From the NCBI GenBank assembly GCA_019310965.1, contig JAFDDG010000057.1:1-57259 (forward strand): 57,259 nt of DNA. Direction: 5' to 3'. A program made the translations under genes and the position numbers. Position 1 is the first letter of the stretch; each line of letters begins with the position of its first letter. The notes under the pieces are model-generated. The model searched no databases and had not been told where the DNA came from. It saw only the letters and a list, made by a program, of their open reading frames with translations. This DNA comes from Deltaproteobacteria bacterium (GTDB lineage Bacteria > Myxococcota_A > UBA9160 > SMWR01). Of this stretch, positions 25,212-33,386 are shown one piece after another.

Positions 25212-25801
25212 GCGTGCGAGGCGGCGCAGCGCCGTATGCGAAGCTTCAGGCGATCGACGACTCCGTTTTCGTCGCGCCGAGCGCCCAGCTCTACGGGAAG
25301 ATCTCGATCGGCGAGGGCTCGTCGGTGTGGCACAACGCCGTGGCGCGCGCCGAGTGCCGGGAAATCGAGATCGGCCGCATCGTCAACATCCAGGACTTCG
25401 TGATGATCCACGTCGGCTACGAAGCGCCAACCCGCATCGGCGACTTCTGCTCGATCACCCACCACGCCACCGTGCACGGCTGCGTTCTCGGAGACGCCTG
25501 TCTCGTCGGGCCCGGTGCCATCATCATGGACGGCGCCGTGATCGGCGCGGGATCGATCGTTGCGGGCGGCGCGGTGGTACCGGAGGGAAAGCAGTTCCCG
25601 CGGCACTCGATCCTGGCAGGTGTACCCGCCAAGCAGATCGGCGAGCGCGACAGCTCGCGCGCCAACCGGCTCAACGCGTGGCAGTACCACCGCAACGCGG
25701 AGTTCACACGGCGCGGCGACTACCGCTGCTGGGAGGGCGCCGAGTACGCCGCCTGGCTCGAAGCCAAGCAGGCCGAAATCGAGCGCGACGCCGACCTCTA
25801 A
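25208..25801 (+). CDS. gamma-carbonic anhydrase-like hexapeptide-repeat protein
   Basis: A 197-residue left-handed beta-helix trimer protein: KISIGEGSSVWHNAVARAE, IGRIVNIQDFVMIHVGY, IGDFCSITHHATVHGCVLGD and GAIIMDGAVIGAGSIVAGG. The three metal-type histidines expected in the YrdA/gamma-CA family are visible (MIHV, THH, VHG). Many members are not active carbonic anhydrases. GTG start at 25208 overlaps the M20 stop; an Arg-rich helical C terminus (QYHRNAEFTRRGDYRCWEG) follows the helix domain. Confidence 0.86.
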   Translation: MSVRGGAAPYAKLQAIDDSVFVAPSAQLYGKISIGEGSSVWHNAVARAECREIEIGRIVNIQDFVMIHVGYEAPTRIGDFCSITHHATVHGCVLGDACLVGPGAIIMDGAVIGAGSIVAGGAVVPEGKQFPRHSILAGVPAKQIGERDSSRANRLNAWQYHRNAEFTRRGDYRCWEGAEYAAWLEAKQAEIERDADL

Positions 25802-25961
25802 CGCCGGCGCATCCGCCGCGCGGCGTTTGACGTGTGGCTGCGACTGGCGTCGGCCACCGGTGTTCTGCGATACGATAACTCTCCGATCTGATGAAGTTTT
25901 TGCCGACGAAGCGGCCGACTTGCCGCTCGGACGGAAGCACAGCCCAGGAGGGTTCGAGGCC

Positions 25962-26882
25962 TTGAGCGCCAAACAGACCTGTCTCGATCGAGTCGTCGTC
26001 GTCACCGGGGCCGGGCGCGGCATCGGGCGCGCCCACGCCCTCGCCCTGGCCGCAGAGGGAGCCCGCGTCGTCGTCAACGATCTGGGCGTCGAGATCGATG
26101 GCCGGGGCGCCTCCACCGCTCCGGCCGAAGAGGTCGTCTCCGAAATTGCTGCGAAAGGCGGAGAGGCCATCGCCGTGGCGACGGATGTCGCCACCACCGA
26201 GGGTGCGAATGACCTGATCGAGGCGGGCGTCGAGCGTTTCGGTCGAGTCGATGCCGTCATCAACAACGCCGGGATCGACCGACCCGGCATGCTCATCGAT
26301 CTCTCCACCGAAGACTGGGACGCGGTGATCGACGTGCATCTCAAGGCCCAGTTCCTGGTGCTTCGAGCGGCGGGGCGGCATTGGCGGGAACGCTCTCTTC
26401 GGGGTGAGAATGTCCGGGCGGCCCTGGTCAACACGAGCTCGCCCGCTGCGCTGGTGGGCTTTCGCGGAGAGGGGGCGTACAGCGCGGGGAAGGCCGGCGT
26501 GCTGGCTCTGACACTGACCGCCGCGGACGAACTCGCCGCCTACGGCGTGACGGTCAATGCCGTCGTGCCGGGCGCGGCCACGCGACTCACCGCCTGGTCG
26601 CCCGGCGCACCGGGCCCCGAATCGGTCGCGCCACTCATCGTCTGGCTTGCCTCGCTCGACGCGAGCGATGTCACGGGCCGCATCTTCAGCGCGGCGGGCG
26701 GCATCTTCATGCTGCTCCACGGTTGGGAGAGCGGCGCGCCCGTCCTGCTCGGGGAGGGGGGCATCGAGAAGCTCGCCGCGGAGCTGCGAGAGCGCCTGGC
26801 TGCGGAGCGGGCCCCGGGCGAAGTCCTGGCGCCCGGGCGCAATCTGGCGCCACGCCCAGGCGCTCCCGGAAATCTCGGTTGA
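25962..26882 (+). CDS. short-chain dehydrogenase/reductase (MFE-type)
   Basis: A 306-residue SDR: VVVTGAGRGIGRAHALAL, then VVVNDLGVEIDGRG, the NNAGIDRPGML loop, NTSSPAALVGF and the catalytic YSAGK. The NDLG cofactor segment and overall length resemble the hydroxyacyl-CoA dehydrogenase part of multifunctional enzyme 2. I chose TTG at 25962, ten bases after AGGAGG; the frame is open further upstream without a good start. The 160 bp before it contain no other gene. A second SDR follows 43 bp later. Confidence 0.86.
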   Translation: MSAKQTCLDRVVVVTGAGRGIGRAHALALAAEGARVVVNDLGVEIDGRGASTAPAEEVVSEIAAKGGEAIAVATDVATTEGANDLIEAGVERFGRVDAVINNAGIDRPGMLIDLSTEDWDAVIDVHLKAQFLVLRAAGRHWRERSLRGENVRAALVNTSSPAALVGFRGEGAYSAGKAGVLALTLTAADELAAYGVTVNAVVPGAATRLTAWSPGAPGPESVAPLIVWLASLDASDVTGRIFSAAGGIFMLLHGWESGAPVLLGEGGIEKLAAELRERLAAERAPGEVLAPGRNLAPRPGAPGNLG

Positions 26883-26925
26883 GCGTCGCGAAGAAGAGGG
26901 TCGATCACTTGAAGGAGAAGGCAGC

Positions 26926-27915
26926 ATGCGGCTCGCAGGCAAGAGCGCGATCGTAACCGGCTCGACGCACGGGATCGGGCGCGAGATCGCTCTCGCGCTC
27001 GCGCGCGAGGGGGCCCGGGTCGTCGTCAACGGGCGCGGACAGGGCCCGGATGGGCCGGGCACGCAAACCGAAGAGGCCGACGCCGTCGTGCGTGAAATCG
27101 AGAAGGCCGGCGGCGAAGCATCCGCCTGTGTCGGTCCCGTAAACGACTTCGACTTCGCCGGCGAGATGGTGCAACACTGCGAAGACCGCTTCGGGAGCGT
27201 GGACATCCTGATCAACAATGCCGGTGCAGCCGGTGGCCTGTCGATCGACCTGTGCCCGCCCGAGCACTGGCACGAGACCATCGACGTCAACCTCAACGGG
27301 ACCTACTACTGCTCGCACCACGCGGCGAAGCGAATGAAGAGCCAGCATTGGGGCAGGATCCTCGGCTGCTCGTCTTTCTCGCACACGGGCTTCATCGGGG
27401 GCGCGTGCTATCCGGCCGCGAAGGGGGGGATCGCAAGCCTCGCGCGTGCAATGGCTCGAAATCTCGGCATGTACGGCATCACCTCGAACGCATTTTGCCC
27501 CGAAGCCCGAACGCGCATGATCAACGCAGGGCAGGAGGGAAGCGCGATTCACGACAGCCACATGGCATCTCTCGAGAAGCGTGGCTTCATCTCGCCCGAG
27601 AAGAAGAGGGCCTTGCTCGACCTCCCCGGGCCCGAGGGCATCGCGCCCTTCGTGGTCTATCTCTGCCTGCCCGAAGCGCACTACATCAACGGGCAGGTGT
27701 TCAACGTCGAGGGCGGGCGCATCGGATTGGTGCCCGAGCCGCACGAGACGCGAACCCTGGCGAGGGACGTGGAGCGCGACGGCATCTGGAGTGTCGACGC
27801 GCTCTGCGAGCTGGTTCCCCAGACGGTCGGATCCGGCCTGGTGAATCCCGTGCCGGAACGCCCGCTCGAGGAGCTCGAGAAGTTGATGGCGGACATCCCG
27901 CCGATGTTCTGGTAG
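26926..27915 (+). CDS. short-chain dehydrogenase/reductase
   Basis: A 329-residue SDR with IVTGSTHGIGREIALAL, VVVNGRGQGPDG, LINNAGAAGG, the serine region GCSSFSHTGF and catalytic YPAAK. ATG at 26926 follows GAAGGAGAAG. Beyond residue ~250 it has a ~75-residue extension (EPHETRTLARDVERDGIWSV, ending DIPPMFW), longer than classical SDRs. Its last 14 codons and stop lie in the first copy of a perfect 51-bp tandem duplication. Confidence 0.86.
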   Translation: MRLAGKSAIVTGSTHGIGREIALALAREGARVVVNGRGQGPDGPGTQTEEADAVVREIEKAGGEASACVGPVNDFDFAGEMVQHCEDRFGSVDILINNAGAAGGLSIDLCPPEHWHETIDVNLNGTYYCSHHAAKRMKSQHWGRILGCSSFSHTGFIGGACYPAAKGGIASLARAMARNLGMYGITSNAFCPEARTRMINAGQEGSAIHDSHMASLEKRGFISPEKKRALLDLPGPEGIAPFVVYLCLPEAHYINGQVFNVEGGRIGLVPEPHETRTLARDVERDGIWSVDALCELVPQTVGSGLVNPVPERPLEELEKLMADIPPMFW

Positions 27916-27974
27916 CGGTTGCGGCTCGAGAAGTTGATGGCGGACATCCCGCCGATGTTCTGGTAGCGGTTGCG
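27873..27974. repeat. perfect 51-bp tandem duplication across the SDR stop codon
   Basis: The unit begins GCTCGAGAAGTTGATGGCGG and ends TAGCGGTTGCG; copy one is 27873-27923 and copy two 27924-27974, without a mismatch. The unit contains the SDR stop TAG, so the protein is unchanged and copy two re-encodes its last residues untranslated. Perfect identity points to a recent slip or an assembly artefact. Confidence 0.9.
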
Positions 27975-28027
27975 TGCGAGCGTGAGACCCCGACTGCGTC
28001 AGTTGCTCCGCCGCTAGCTCCCCGACC

Positions 28028-28698
28028 TCACGAGGGGCCGTCGGGGGCTGACAACCCGGACCCGCGGGGCGAGAGCCCGCGAAAGAGCAGCGTCACGTTG
28101 GCGGCGATCGCCTCGCGACACGCTTTCTCGCTGAGCAGCCCATTCGCCCAGGAGATGCGCGCGCCGCTGGCAGAGTGGAAGAGCGCCCGCGCCGCCCGTC
28201 GGCCGCGAGATCGCCCCGCTGGCGCCCGCCCTGCAAGATCTCAGCGATCAGGCCGATGGTGCGATCGTGCAGCGCCAGCACGTGCCTGGCTACTCGCGCG
28301 TCGGGGTGCGTGGTGGCGCGCAGCGCGATCACCGTGAGATCGCGCTCCCGGGCCAACAACTCGTGCTGCATCACGAAGAACTCGGTCAGCCGCCCCTCCA
28401 CCGCGCGCATGCGATCATCGCCGCGACGAAAGCGCGTCCAGGCCTCTTCCTGGAGATCCGCCAGCTCCTGGACCAGCAGCTCCTCCTTGCTCTCGACGTG
28501 GCGATAGATCGAGCTCGCACCCATGCCGGCGCGTTCGGCGATCGCGCGCAGCGTTGCGGCATCGAAGCCGCGCTCGCGAAACAGCTCGCTGGCGGCGGCC
28601 CGTATGCGCTCGCGGCTGCGCCGGCCGCGCACGAGGCGCCCGTCGTCGCGGCTCAGCTTGCGCCGCGACGACGGCTCTTGCGGCGTCGAAGTCTTCAA
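28028..28698 (-). pseudogene. TetR family regulator with an apparent frameshift
   Basis: From a TTG at 28696-28698 the frame gives RRSRERIRAAASELFRERG, TLRAIAERAGMGASSIYRHV and ESKEELLVQEL, a normal TetR DNA-binding domain, and a helical ligand domain to GGRQRGDLAADGR (~28205). From there the same frame turns into a low-complexity tail ending at 28093. The neighbouring frame instead reads RALFHSASGARISWANGLLS, then CREAIAANVTLLFRGL to a stop at 28028-28030, a standard TetR C terminus. So one base seems lost (or two gained) near 28195-28205, by mutation or sequencing error. Start codon is uncertain; no clear ribosome site. Confidence 0.7.
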
Positions 28699-28744
28699 CG
28701 CGAACAGGATCGCATAGGCCCGGCACGGCTCCCACCAATGACGA

Positions 28745-28769
28745 GGGCCCGACCGTGGCGGCCGGGCCC
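28745..28769. repeat. strong GC hairpin upstream of the TetR gene
   Basis: GGGCCCGACCG and CGGCCGGGCCC flank a TGG loop: 11-base arms with one mismatch. It lies 47-71 bases upstream of the proposed TetR start, in a 339-bp gap (28699-29037) with no supported gene. It could be a leader hairpin or operator. Confidence 0.35.
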
Positions 28770-29037
28770 CCGGACGCCGTCTCCCGGTCTCTGCCTCCCA
28801 GCGCGAGACCGGTGCGGCGTTCGCCGCGGTGGGTGCTCCCCCAGTCGGGCACTCCAACCGCAGTCACCGTACTGCCCCGAAAAAAAGCAACTTCCGTGCC
28901 GAATCTGGATCTCCAGCACAACCCTGCGGAAGTAATTGGAATTTCGAGTTGGGCCCGGCGAAAAGCCCACAGGCCCGAGAGAACGCGCGTTCCGCAAAAT
29001 GGGAAAACCCGTTCACAACGCCCCACGGATCCGCCGC

Positions 29038-29895
29038 TCAGCGCGGAGGGCCTTCGCGGGGCAGCTGACGCAGCTCTTCCGTCGTCAGCTCGAATTGCTC
29101 CGGATTCGCGAAGCGCTCCCGAACGCCTTCGAGCGAGTAGTACGAGTAGAGCCCGTCTTCGATGCGCTCGTCGTAAGTCCACGCCATGCGCATCTTGCGC
29201 CGACCGTTCTCGCCCAGCTCGACCAGGCCCATCACGCCAAAGATCGAGCAGCTGCCGTACTCCCAGAGGTGGTGATGACCGGCCGGATAGTTGATCGAGC
29301 CCAGATTGGCCAGGAACACGGAGGTGTAGAGCGGATCGGCGTCGATCATCTTCCTGGGCAACAGCCCGAAGTAGTCGAGCAGAGCGGCACCCTTCATCAG
29401 CAGCTGAATCGCCACGTTGGGCAGCTTCAGCATGAAGTTCACTTCCTTGTCGCTCTGGGTCTGCTTGCCGGCGCGCTGCGGATTGAGCCTGGCGAAGTAA
29501 CGCTCGACCATTTCGTCGAGGCTCTCGCGATCGGGGTAGAAACGCTCTTTGACGGTGATCATCGGCGAGCCGTCTTCGAGCGCGCGCTTCGCGCTGAACG
29601 TGATCCACACGCCGTCGCGCTGCCACAAACGCCCAGCCTTGACGAAGCGGTTGATGCCCGGCCGCAGCTGCATGGCCTGGGAGATCGCGCGCACGAGCAG
29701 ATGGAAAAGGGTCAGCTGCCGATCCGGCGGCCGCTCGCGGTTCTTCTTCTCGAGATATTCGAGTGACGCCTCGACGTCGATGTCGTGGTACAGGTAGAAG
29801 GCGGAGTCGTTGCGACGCGGCGAGATGAACGGCATGAAGCGACGCATCGTTGAGAGCTTCTCGACGGGCTTCGCATCCGGACGCCAGGGAAACAT
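29038..29895 (-). CDS. E2/CAT-fold acyltransferase-like protein lacking the catalytic His
   Basis: A 285-residue stand-alone relative of the 2-oxoacid dehydrogenase E2 catalytic domain/chloramphenicol acetyltransferase fold: FYLYHDIDVEASLEYLEKKN, LTLFHLLVRAISQAMQLRPG, VFLANLGSINYP and MGLVELG. Where E2 enzymes have the DHRxxDG motif this protein has DERIEDG (residues 242-248), so the catalytic His is Glu243. There is no lipoyl domain. It either uses other chemistry or has a binding role. Its 3' end plus flank recurs, decayed, at 30953-31205. ATG at 29893-29895. Confidence 0.72.
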   Translation of the reverse strand: MFPWRPDAKPVEKLSTMRRFMPFISPRRNDSAFYLYHDIDVEASLEYLEKKNRERPPDRQLTLFHLLVRAISQAMQLRPGINRFVKAGRLWQRDGVWITFSAKRALEDGSPMITVKERFYPDRESLDEMVERYFARLNPQRAGKQTQSDKEVNFMLKLPNVAIQLLMKGAALLDYFGLLPRKMIDADPLYTSVFLANLGSINYPAGHHHLWEYGSCSIFGVMGLVELGENGRRKMRMAWTYDERIEDGLYSYYSLEGVRERFANPEQFELTTEELRQLPREGPPR

Positions 29896-29929
29896 GGCGG
29901 ACCCTCCATTCGAGGAGGGAGTCTAGCTC

Positions 29930-30484
29930 TCAAGCACCCTCGCGGGTCTGCGGTGCGGAATCGCGACCCGTGGCGAGGTTCAGCACCTCGCGAGGAAAGG
30001 CCGCCACCAGGAACTCGACCACGTCGCGCACCGACACGACGAAGGCCGGCCGGTGCTGATCGTCGACCACCGGCACGTGGCGGAAACCGCCGACGCTCAT
30101 CTTGTTGAGCGCGTGGGCGACTGTGGATTCCACCGCTAGGCAATCGGGCTCCGGGGTCATCACCTCGCCGATCGGCAGGGTAGCCGGGTTCTTGCCGCGA
30201 TCGACGATGCGCAGGAGAACGTCGCGCTCGGTGAAGATACCCTGCAGTTTGCTGTCGCGGGTGCCGTCATCGGTGACGATCACACAGCCCCGATGCTCCC
30301 GTTGCATGGCGCGCATGGCCACAGTCGCCGTCTCCGAGGCGGGCAGGATGATGGGCTCCCGGGTGGGCACGACCCTCAACGGCTCGCGCACCAGCGACGC
30401 ATCGAAGTGTCTGGAATCACTTGAAGTTTCGAAGTAGACGTCGTCTCCGAGCTCATCGATCACGACGTGTCCTCCCACTCTCAT
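29930..30484 (-). CDS. CBS-pair domain protein
   Basis: A 184-residue protein with a ~40-residue N-terminal leader and two CBS motifs: PIILPASETATVAMRAMQRE through GIFTERDVLLRIV (~45-105), and VMTPEPDCLAVESTVAHALN through VVSVRDVVEFLV (~112-170). Such Bateman modules bind adenine nucleotides; alone they act as regulators of partners. It is upstream of, and in the same direction as, the E2-like gene (34-bp gap), so they probably share a transcript. Confidence 0.88.
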   Translation of the reverse strand: MRVGGHVVIDELGDDVYFETSSDSRHFDASLVREPLRVVPTREPIILPASETATVAMRAMQREHRGCVIVTDDGTRDSKLQGIFTERDVLLRIVDRGKNPATLPIGEVMTPEPDCLAVESTVAHALNKMSVGGFRHVPVVDDQHRPAFVVSVRDVVEFLVAAFPREVLNLATGRDSAPQTREGA

Positions 30485-30550
30485 TATCCTCGATCCTCCT
30501 CGCGCAGTCCAATCGGCGTGGCTTCCCCGCGGGCGTGATACGCTCGCTCA

Positions 30551-30931
30551 ATGCACTTTTCCCACTTCCTTCCGCTGCTCGTGCTGGCCGCGTGGCTCGG
30601 CGTCGTCGGCTGCGGCGACCTCGGCTCCGATCAGGAGGCCAAGCGCCGCGCCGCCGCCCAGGCGACCCTTGACCAGGCCGCCGAGAGCCTTCGCAACCGC
30701 GTCAGCCAGACCTGCGAGCGCTGGAAAGACCACCAGGGCGAGTGCGATTCCGACAGGGTGTACGCGGACGTGCTCGACTGCTGGACCGAAAAGGGGCTGC
30801 CACACCTCAAGGCAGCGCTCGGCCGCGGCATCCGCAAGCGCGCCCGAGAACGTCGCGTCGTGATGCACCACAGCTTGTGCATGGAGAAGCACGGCTGGCG
30901 ACTCATCCCCGGCAGCGGCGGCTATTTTTGA
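30551..30931 (+). CDS. putative small lipoprotein
   Basis: A 126-residue product with a lipoprotein signal (LVLAAWLGVVGC) and a mature part that is mostly helical and charged (QEAKRRAAAQATLDQAAESL) with four further Cys (TCERW, GECDS, DCWTE, LCMEK), probably two disulfides. Family not recognised. It has its own promoter region, divergent from the CBS gene (66-bp gap), and is followed by pseudogene remnants. Confidence 0.68.
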   Translation: MHFSHFLPLLVLAAWLGVVGCGDLGSDQEAKRRAAAQATLDQAAESLRNRVSQTCERWKDHQGECDSDRVYADVLDCWTEKGLPHLKAALGRGIRKRARERRVVMHHSLCMEKHGWRLIPGSGGYF

Positions 30932-30952
30932 TACCGGCTGGCGGGTCGGACT

Positions 30953-31205
30953 CTCCAGCCGCACGGCGTGGACTAACGATGAGCACATCGAAGCCGGGCG
31001 ACGCTCGTGCTTCGCGCGCAGACGCGCCCGGAAGGCGCTTCACGAGCCCGGAACGACTCGAGCTGGCCACGGAACAGCTGCATCGGCTGCCCTGCGAAGG
31101 CCTTCCGCGCGGAGCGACGCGTCGTGGATCGCGAAGGAAAATGTTTTCCATCCTACGGTGGACATTGGGAAAAACTTTTCCTATTTCAAGGAACACGCGT
31201 TCTCT
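30953..31205 (+). pseudogene. decayed copy of the 3' end and downstream flank of the E2-like gene
   Basis: The DNA aligns over ~240 bases with the last ~60 codons and downstream flank of the 29038-29895 gene read on its coding strand. Matching blocks include GCGTGGACT, GAGC-CATCGAAG, TCGAGCTG, ACGGAA-AGCTGC, CTGCCC-GCGAAGGCC-TCCGCGC and, beyond the stop, GGAAC-CGCGTTCTCTC. In-frame it would encode SPERLELATEQLHRLPCEG, comparable with NPEQFELTTEELRQLPREG, but indels break the frame and no 5' part exists. The remaining bases to 31330 are AT-rich and probably hold the protease promoter. Confidence 0.7.
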
Positions 31206-31330
31206 CCGGACATGTCATAATCGCGCAGCATTGGACTCGAACTCCCGTGTAGTTCAACAGTTTTGTGCGGAAAACCCATATCCGGCACGAATTTTGCTAA
31301 TTTTTAATGCCGACCTCAAGCGGATTGGTG

Positions 31331-32671
31331 ATGAAGAACCCCCTGCTGCTCCTGATGCTCGCGCTGATCGCTCTTTCGTCTGCCACTCCCGCGGCGGCCG
31401 TGATGCTCGACGCCGGCAATGCGAACGACACCGCCCCGGCCGACGATCCGGGCTGGGACTACGTCGGTTGGTTGGGTCTCAACGGCGTCTACGTCGGCTA
31501 CGGCTGGGTGCTGACCGCCAGGCACGTGGCGGTGACCCCCGGCAAGGAGCTGACCCTCGACGGTGTCGCCTACCCGGTGATCCCAGAGTCCCGGGTGGTT
31601 TTCGAGCACAGCCCCGGCACCGACGCCGATCTGGCCGCGTTCCGCATCGATCCCTATCCGACGCATCTGCTGCCGCTGCCAATCCGCGCAACGACTCCGG
31701 CGGAAGACACCGAGGCGGTCATGATCGGCCGCGGCCGAAACCGGGCCAGCGCAAGCACCTGGGGCCCGGGTGGCTGGAACCTGGACGTCACCGGTCCGAA
31801 ACGCTGGGGCAAGAATTTCATCGGCGGTGACATCGCGTTCTGGCCCGGCACGTCCACCAGCATCGCGATGGGTTACGGCGCAACATTGACGCAATCACTG
31901 GTGCTCGAGTTCAACGATGCGTTGAACCCGGCGACGGATCCGGATCCCGACCCATCACCGCTGCAGCCGCTCTCGGCGGACGAAGCGATCGTCACCGAAG
32001 GCGACTCCGGCGGCGGGCTGTTCATCTTCGACGATGCGAGCGACGTCTGGGAGCTCGCGGGCATCGCGTGGCTGGTGACGCGCCTCAACGGCCAGCCGGC
32101 CGACACCGCCATCTACGGCAACGATGCGCTCTACGTCGACCTCTCGGCCTACCGCGAAGCGGTGGTCGCCGTGGTGCGCCCGTGCGACGACGGCATCGAC
32201 AACGACGGCGACGGCAACGCGGATCTCGCCGACGACGGCTGCCTGTGGGCCGGCGACATGTCAGAGCTGCCGGCCTGCTCCGACGGCATCGACAACGACT
32301 ACGACGGCAACACCGACCTCGCGGACGGTGATTGCGCTGCCGCCGACGGCCAGCTCGAGGAGCCCGACCAGGACGGCGACCTGGTGCCCGACGCCAGCGA
32401 CAACTGCACGGAACGGGCCAACAGCGACCAGAACGACAAGGACCACGACGGCTACGGCAATCTCTGCGATGCCGATCTCAACAACGATGGTGGCGTGACG
32501 GGCGCAGACCTCGGCATCATGATGAGTCATTGGGGCAGCGTCAGCTCCGAGGGCGACGTCGACGGCGACGGCGTCGTGACGGGCATGGACATCGCCCTCA
32601 TGATGGCGATGTGGGGCCATCGGCCCGGCCCCTCGAGCCTGGCCTGCGCCGGGACGGTGCCCTGCCCGTAG
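31331..32671 (+). CDS. secreted trypsin-like serine protease with dockerin-like C terminus
   Basis: A 446-residue exported protein. After a signal peptide (cleavage near AAAVM) comes a trypsin-like domain with a full apparent triad: His65 in LTARHV, Asp100 in DADLAAF and Ser226 in GDSGGG. Then Ca-binding-type repeats occur: CDDGIDNDGDGNADL (~285-299), CSDGIDNDYDGNTDL and a DQDGDLVPDASDNC segment. The last ~50 residues hold two dockerin type I-like units, DLNNDGGVTGADLGIMMSHW and DVDGDGVVTGMDIALMMAMW. No cohesin is visible. ATG 31331 is preferred over 31307 because the signal peptide begins there. Confidence 0.82.
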   Translation: MKNPLLLLMLALIALSSATPAAAVMLDAGNANDTAPADDPGWDYVGWLGLNGVYVGYGWVLTARHVAVTPGKELTLDGVAYPVIPESRVVFEHSPGTDADLAAFRIDPYPTHLLPLPIRATTPAEDTEAVMIGRGRNRASASTWGPGGWNLDVTGPKRWGKNFIGGDIAFWPGTSTSIAMGYGATLTQSLVLEFNDALNPATDPDPDPSPLQPLSADEAIVTEGDSGGGLFIFDDASDVWELAGIAWLVTRLNGQPADTAIYGNDALYVDLSAYREAVVAVVRPCDDGIDNDGDGNADLADDGCLWAGDMSELPACSDGIDNDYDGNTDLADGDCAAADGQLEEPDQDGDLVPDASDNCTERANSDQNDKDHDGYGNLCDADLNNDGGVTGADLGIMMSHWGSVSSEGDVDGDGVVTGMDIALMMAMWGHRPGPSSLACAGTVPCP

Positions 32672-32737
32672 CGGCGCGGGTCGCGCAAGGCTGTGGCGCG
32701 CGCGTCACTGCCGTGCCCGCTCGCCGGCGCGCATCGC

Positions 32738-32814
32738 TGGCGCCCCGGGGAGGAATTGAACCCCCGACCCGCGGCTTAGAAGGCCGCTGCTCTATCCAAC
32801 TGAGCTACCGGGGC
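32738..32814 (-). tRNA. tRNA-Arg (anticodon TCT)
   Basis: On the minus strand the 77-base cloverleaf has acceptor arms GCCCCGG/CCGGGGC, D-stem GCTC/GAGC, anticodon stem GCGGC/GCCGC with loop CTTCTAA, a T-loop TTCAATT and an encoded CCA. Confidence 0.97.
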
Positions 32815-32906
32815 GCGGAACGGGAAGCTAGCAAGTCGCCCCGCGGGCCCGGGGGGCGGTTTCGTTGACACTCCCCAGCGCCGCGGATAGCTTTCGCGAT
32901 CCTGCG

Positions 32907-32983
32907 GTGGGCGTAGCTCAGTCGGTTAGAGCACCAGGTTGTGGTCCTGGGGGTCGGGGGTTCGAATCCCCTCGCCCACCCCA
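32907..32983 (+). tRNA. tRNA-His (anticodon GTG)
   Basis: Cloverleaf with acceptor arms GTGGGCG/CGCCCAC, D-stem GCTC/GAGC, anticodon stem CCAGG/CCTGG with loop TTGTGGT, T-loop TTCGAAT and encoded CCA. The base before it is G (32906), able to act as the extra G(-1) of tRNA-His opposite C73. Confidence 0.97.
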
Positions 32984-33072
32984 GGCTCGCGGCTCCGGCC
33001 GCCTGGGGCGGGGCTCTTTGCCCTCGATTGCCGGCTTCCTCTAAGCCCCTGTAAACGCTAAAAAATCTTTTC

Positions 33073-33101
33073 TTGGGACAGCGCCTGGTGAGCGCTAGAA
33101 T
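33073..33101 (+). promoter_or_regulatory. promoter with operator-like inverted repeat before the XRE gene
   Basis: TTGGGA (33073-33078), 17-base spacer, TAGAAT (33096-33101). The spacer holds AGCGC-7-GCGCT (33080-33096), a symmetric site reaching the -10, where a repressor would block polymerase. The XRE protein encoded 34 bp downstream is the natural candidate. Confidence 0.5.
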
Positions 33102-33134
33102 CGTGTTTGTCCGGTTTCTGGAGACCCCCCACCC

Positions 33135-33386
33135 ATGAATCGCATTCGCGCAGCGCGCCAAGCCCTCGGCTGGACCCAGAACGATCTGGCGTCCAAGGCC
33201 GGCATCTCGGCGCGCACCATCCACGCCGTCGAAAAGGGCCGCGCCTGCCGACAGGCGACCAAACGACAGATTCTCACGGCGCTCGGCGTGCCGTGGGAGC
33301 TGCGCTTCGACTACTTCCCGCGAGCGCGCGCAGTGCGGCGACCGCCGCACGTGATCGCCGTCCACGAAGAAGCCCGCAGCGCTTAG
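33135..33386 (+). CDS. small XRE-family helix-turn-helix regulator
   Basis: An 83-residue protein that is almost entirely a Cro/C1 HTH: IRAARQALGWTQNDLASKAG, ISARTIHAVEKGR, then KRQILTALGVPWELRFDYF. A short basic tail follows. No dimerisation or ligand domain. Its stop overlaps the convergent peptidase stop by four bases. It lies just after two tRNA genes, a common spot for phage-derived regulators, but no other phage gene is present. Confidence 0.87.
   Translation: MNRIRAARQALGWTQNDLASKAGISARTIHAVEKGRACRQATKRQILTALGVPWELRFDYFPRARAVRRPPHVIAVHEEARSA

Noticed and set aside
32190..32480. Apparent DNA repeats rich in GACGGC/GACAACGAC
   Set aside because: They are codon-level consequences of Asp/Gly/Asn-rich calcium-binding repeats in the protease, not DNA repeats or a CRISPR array.
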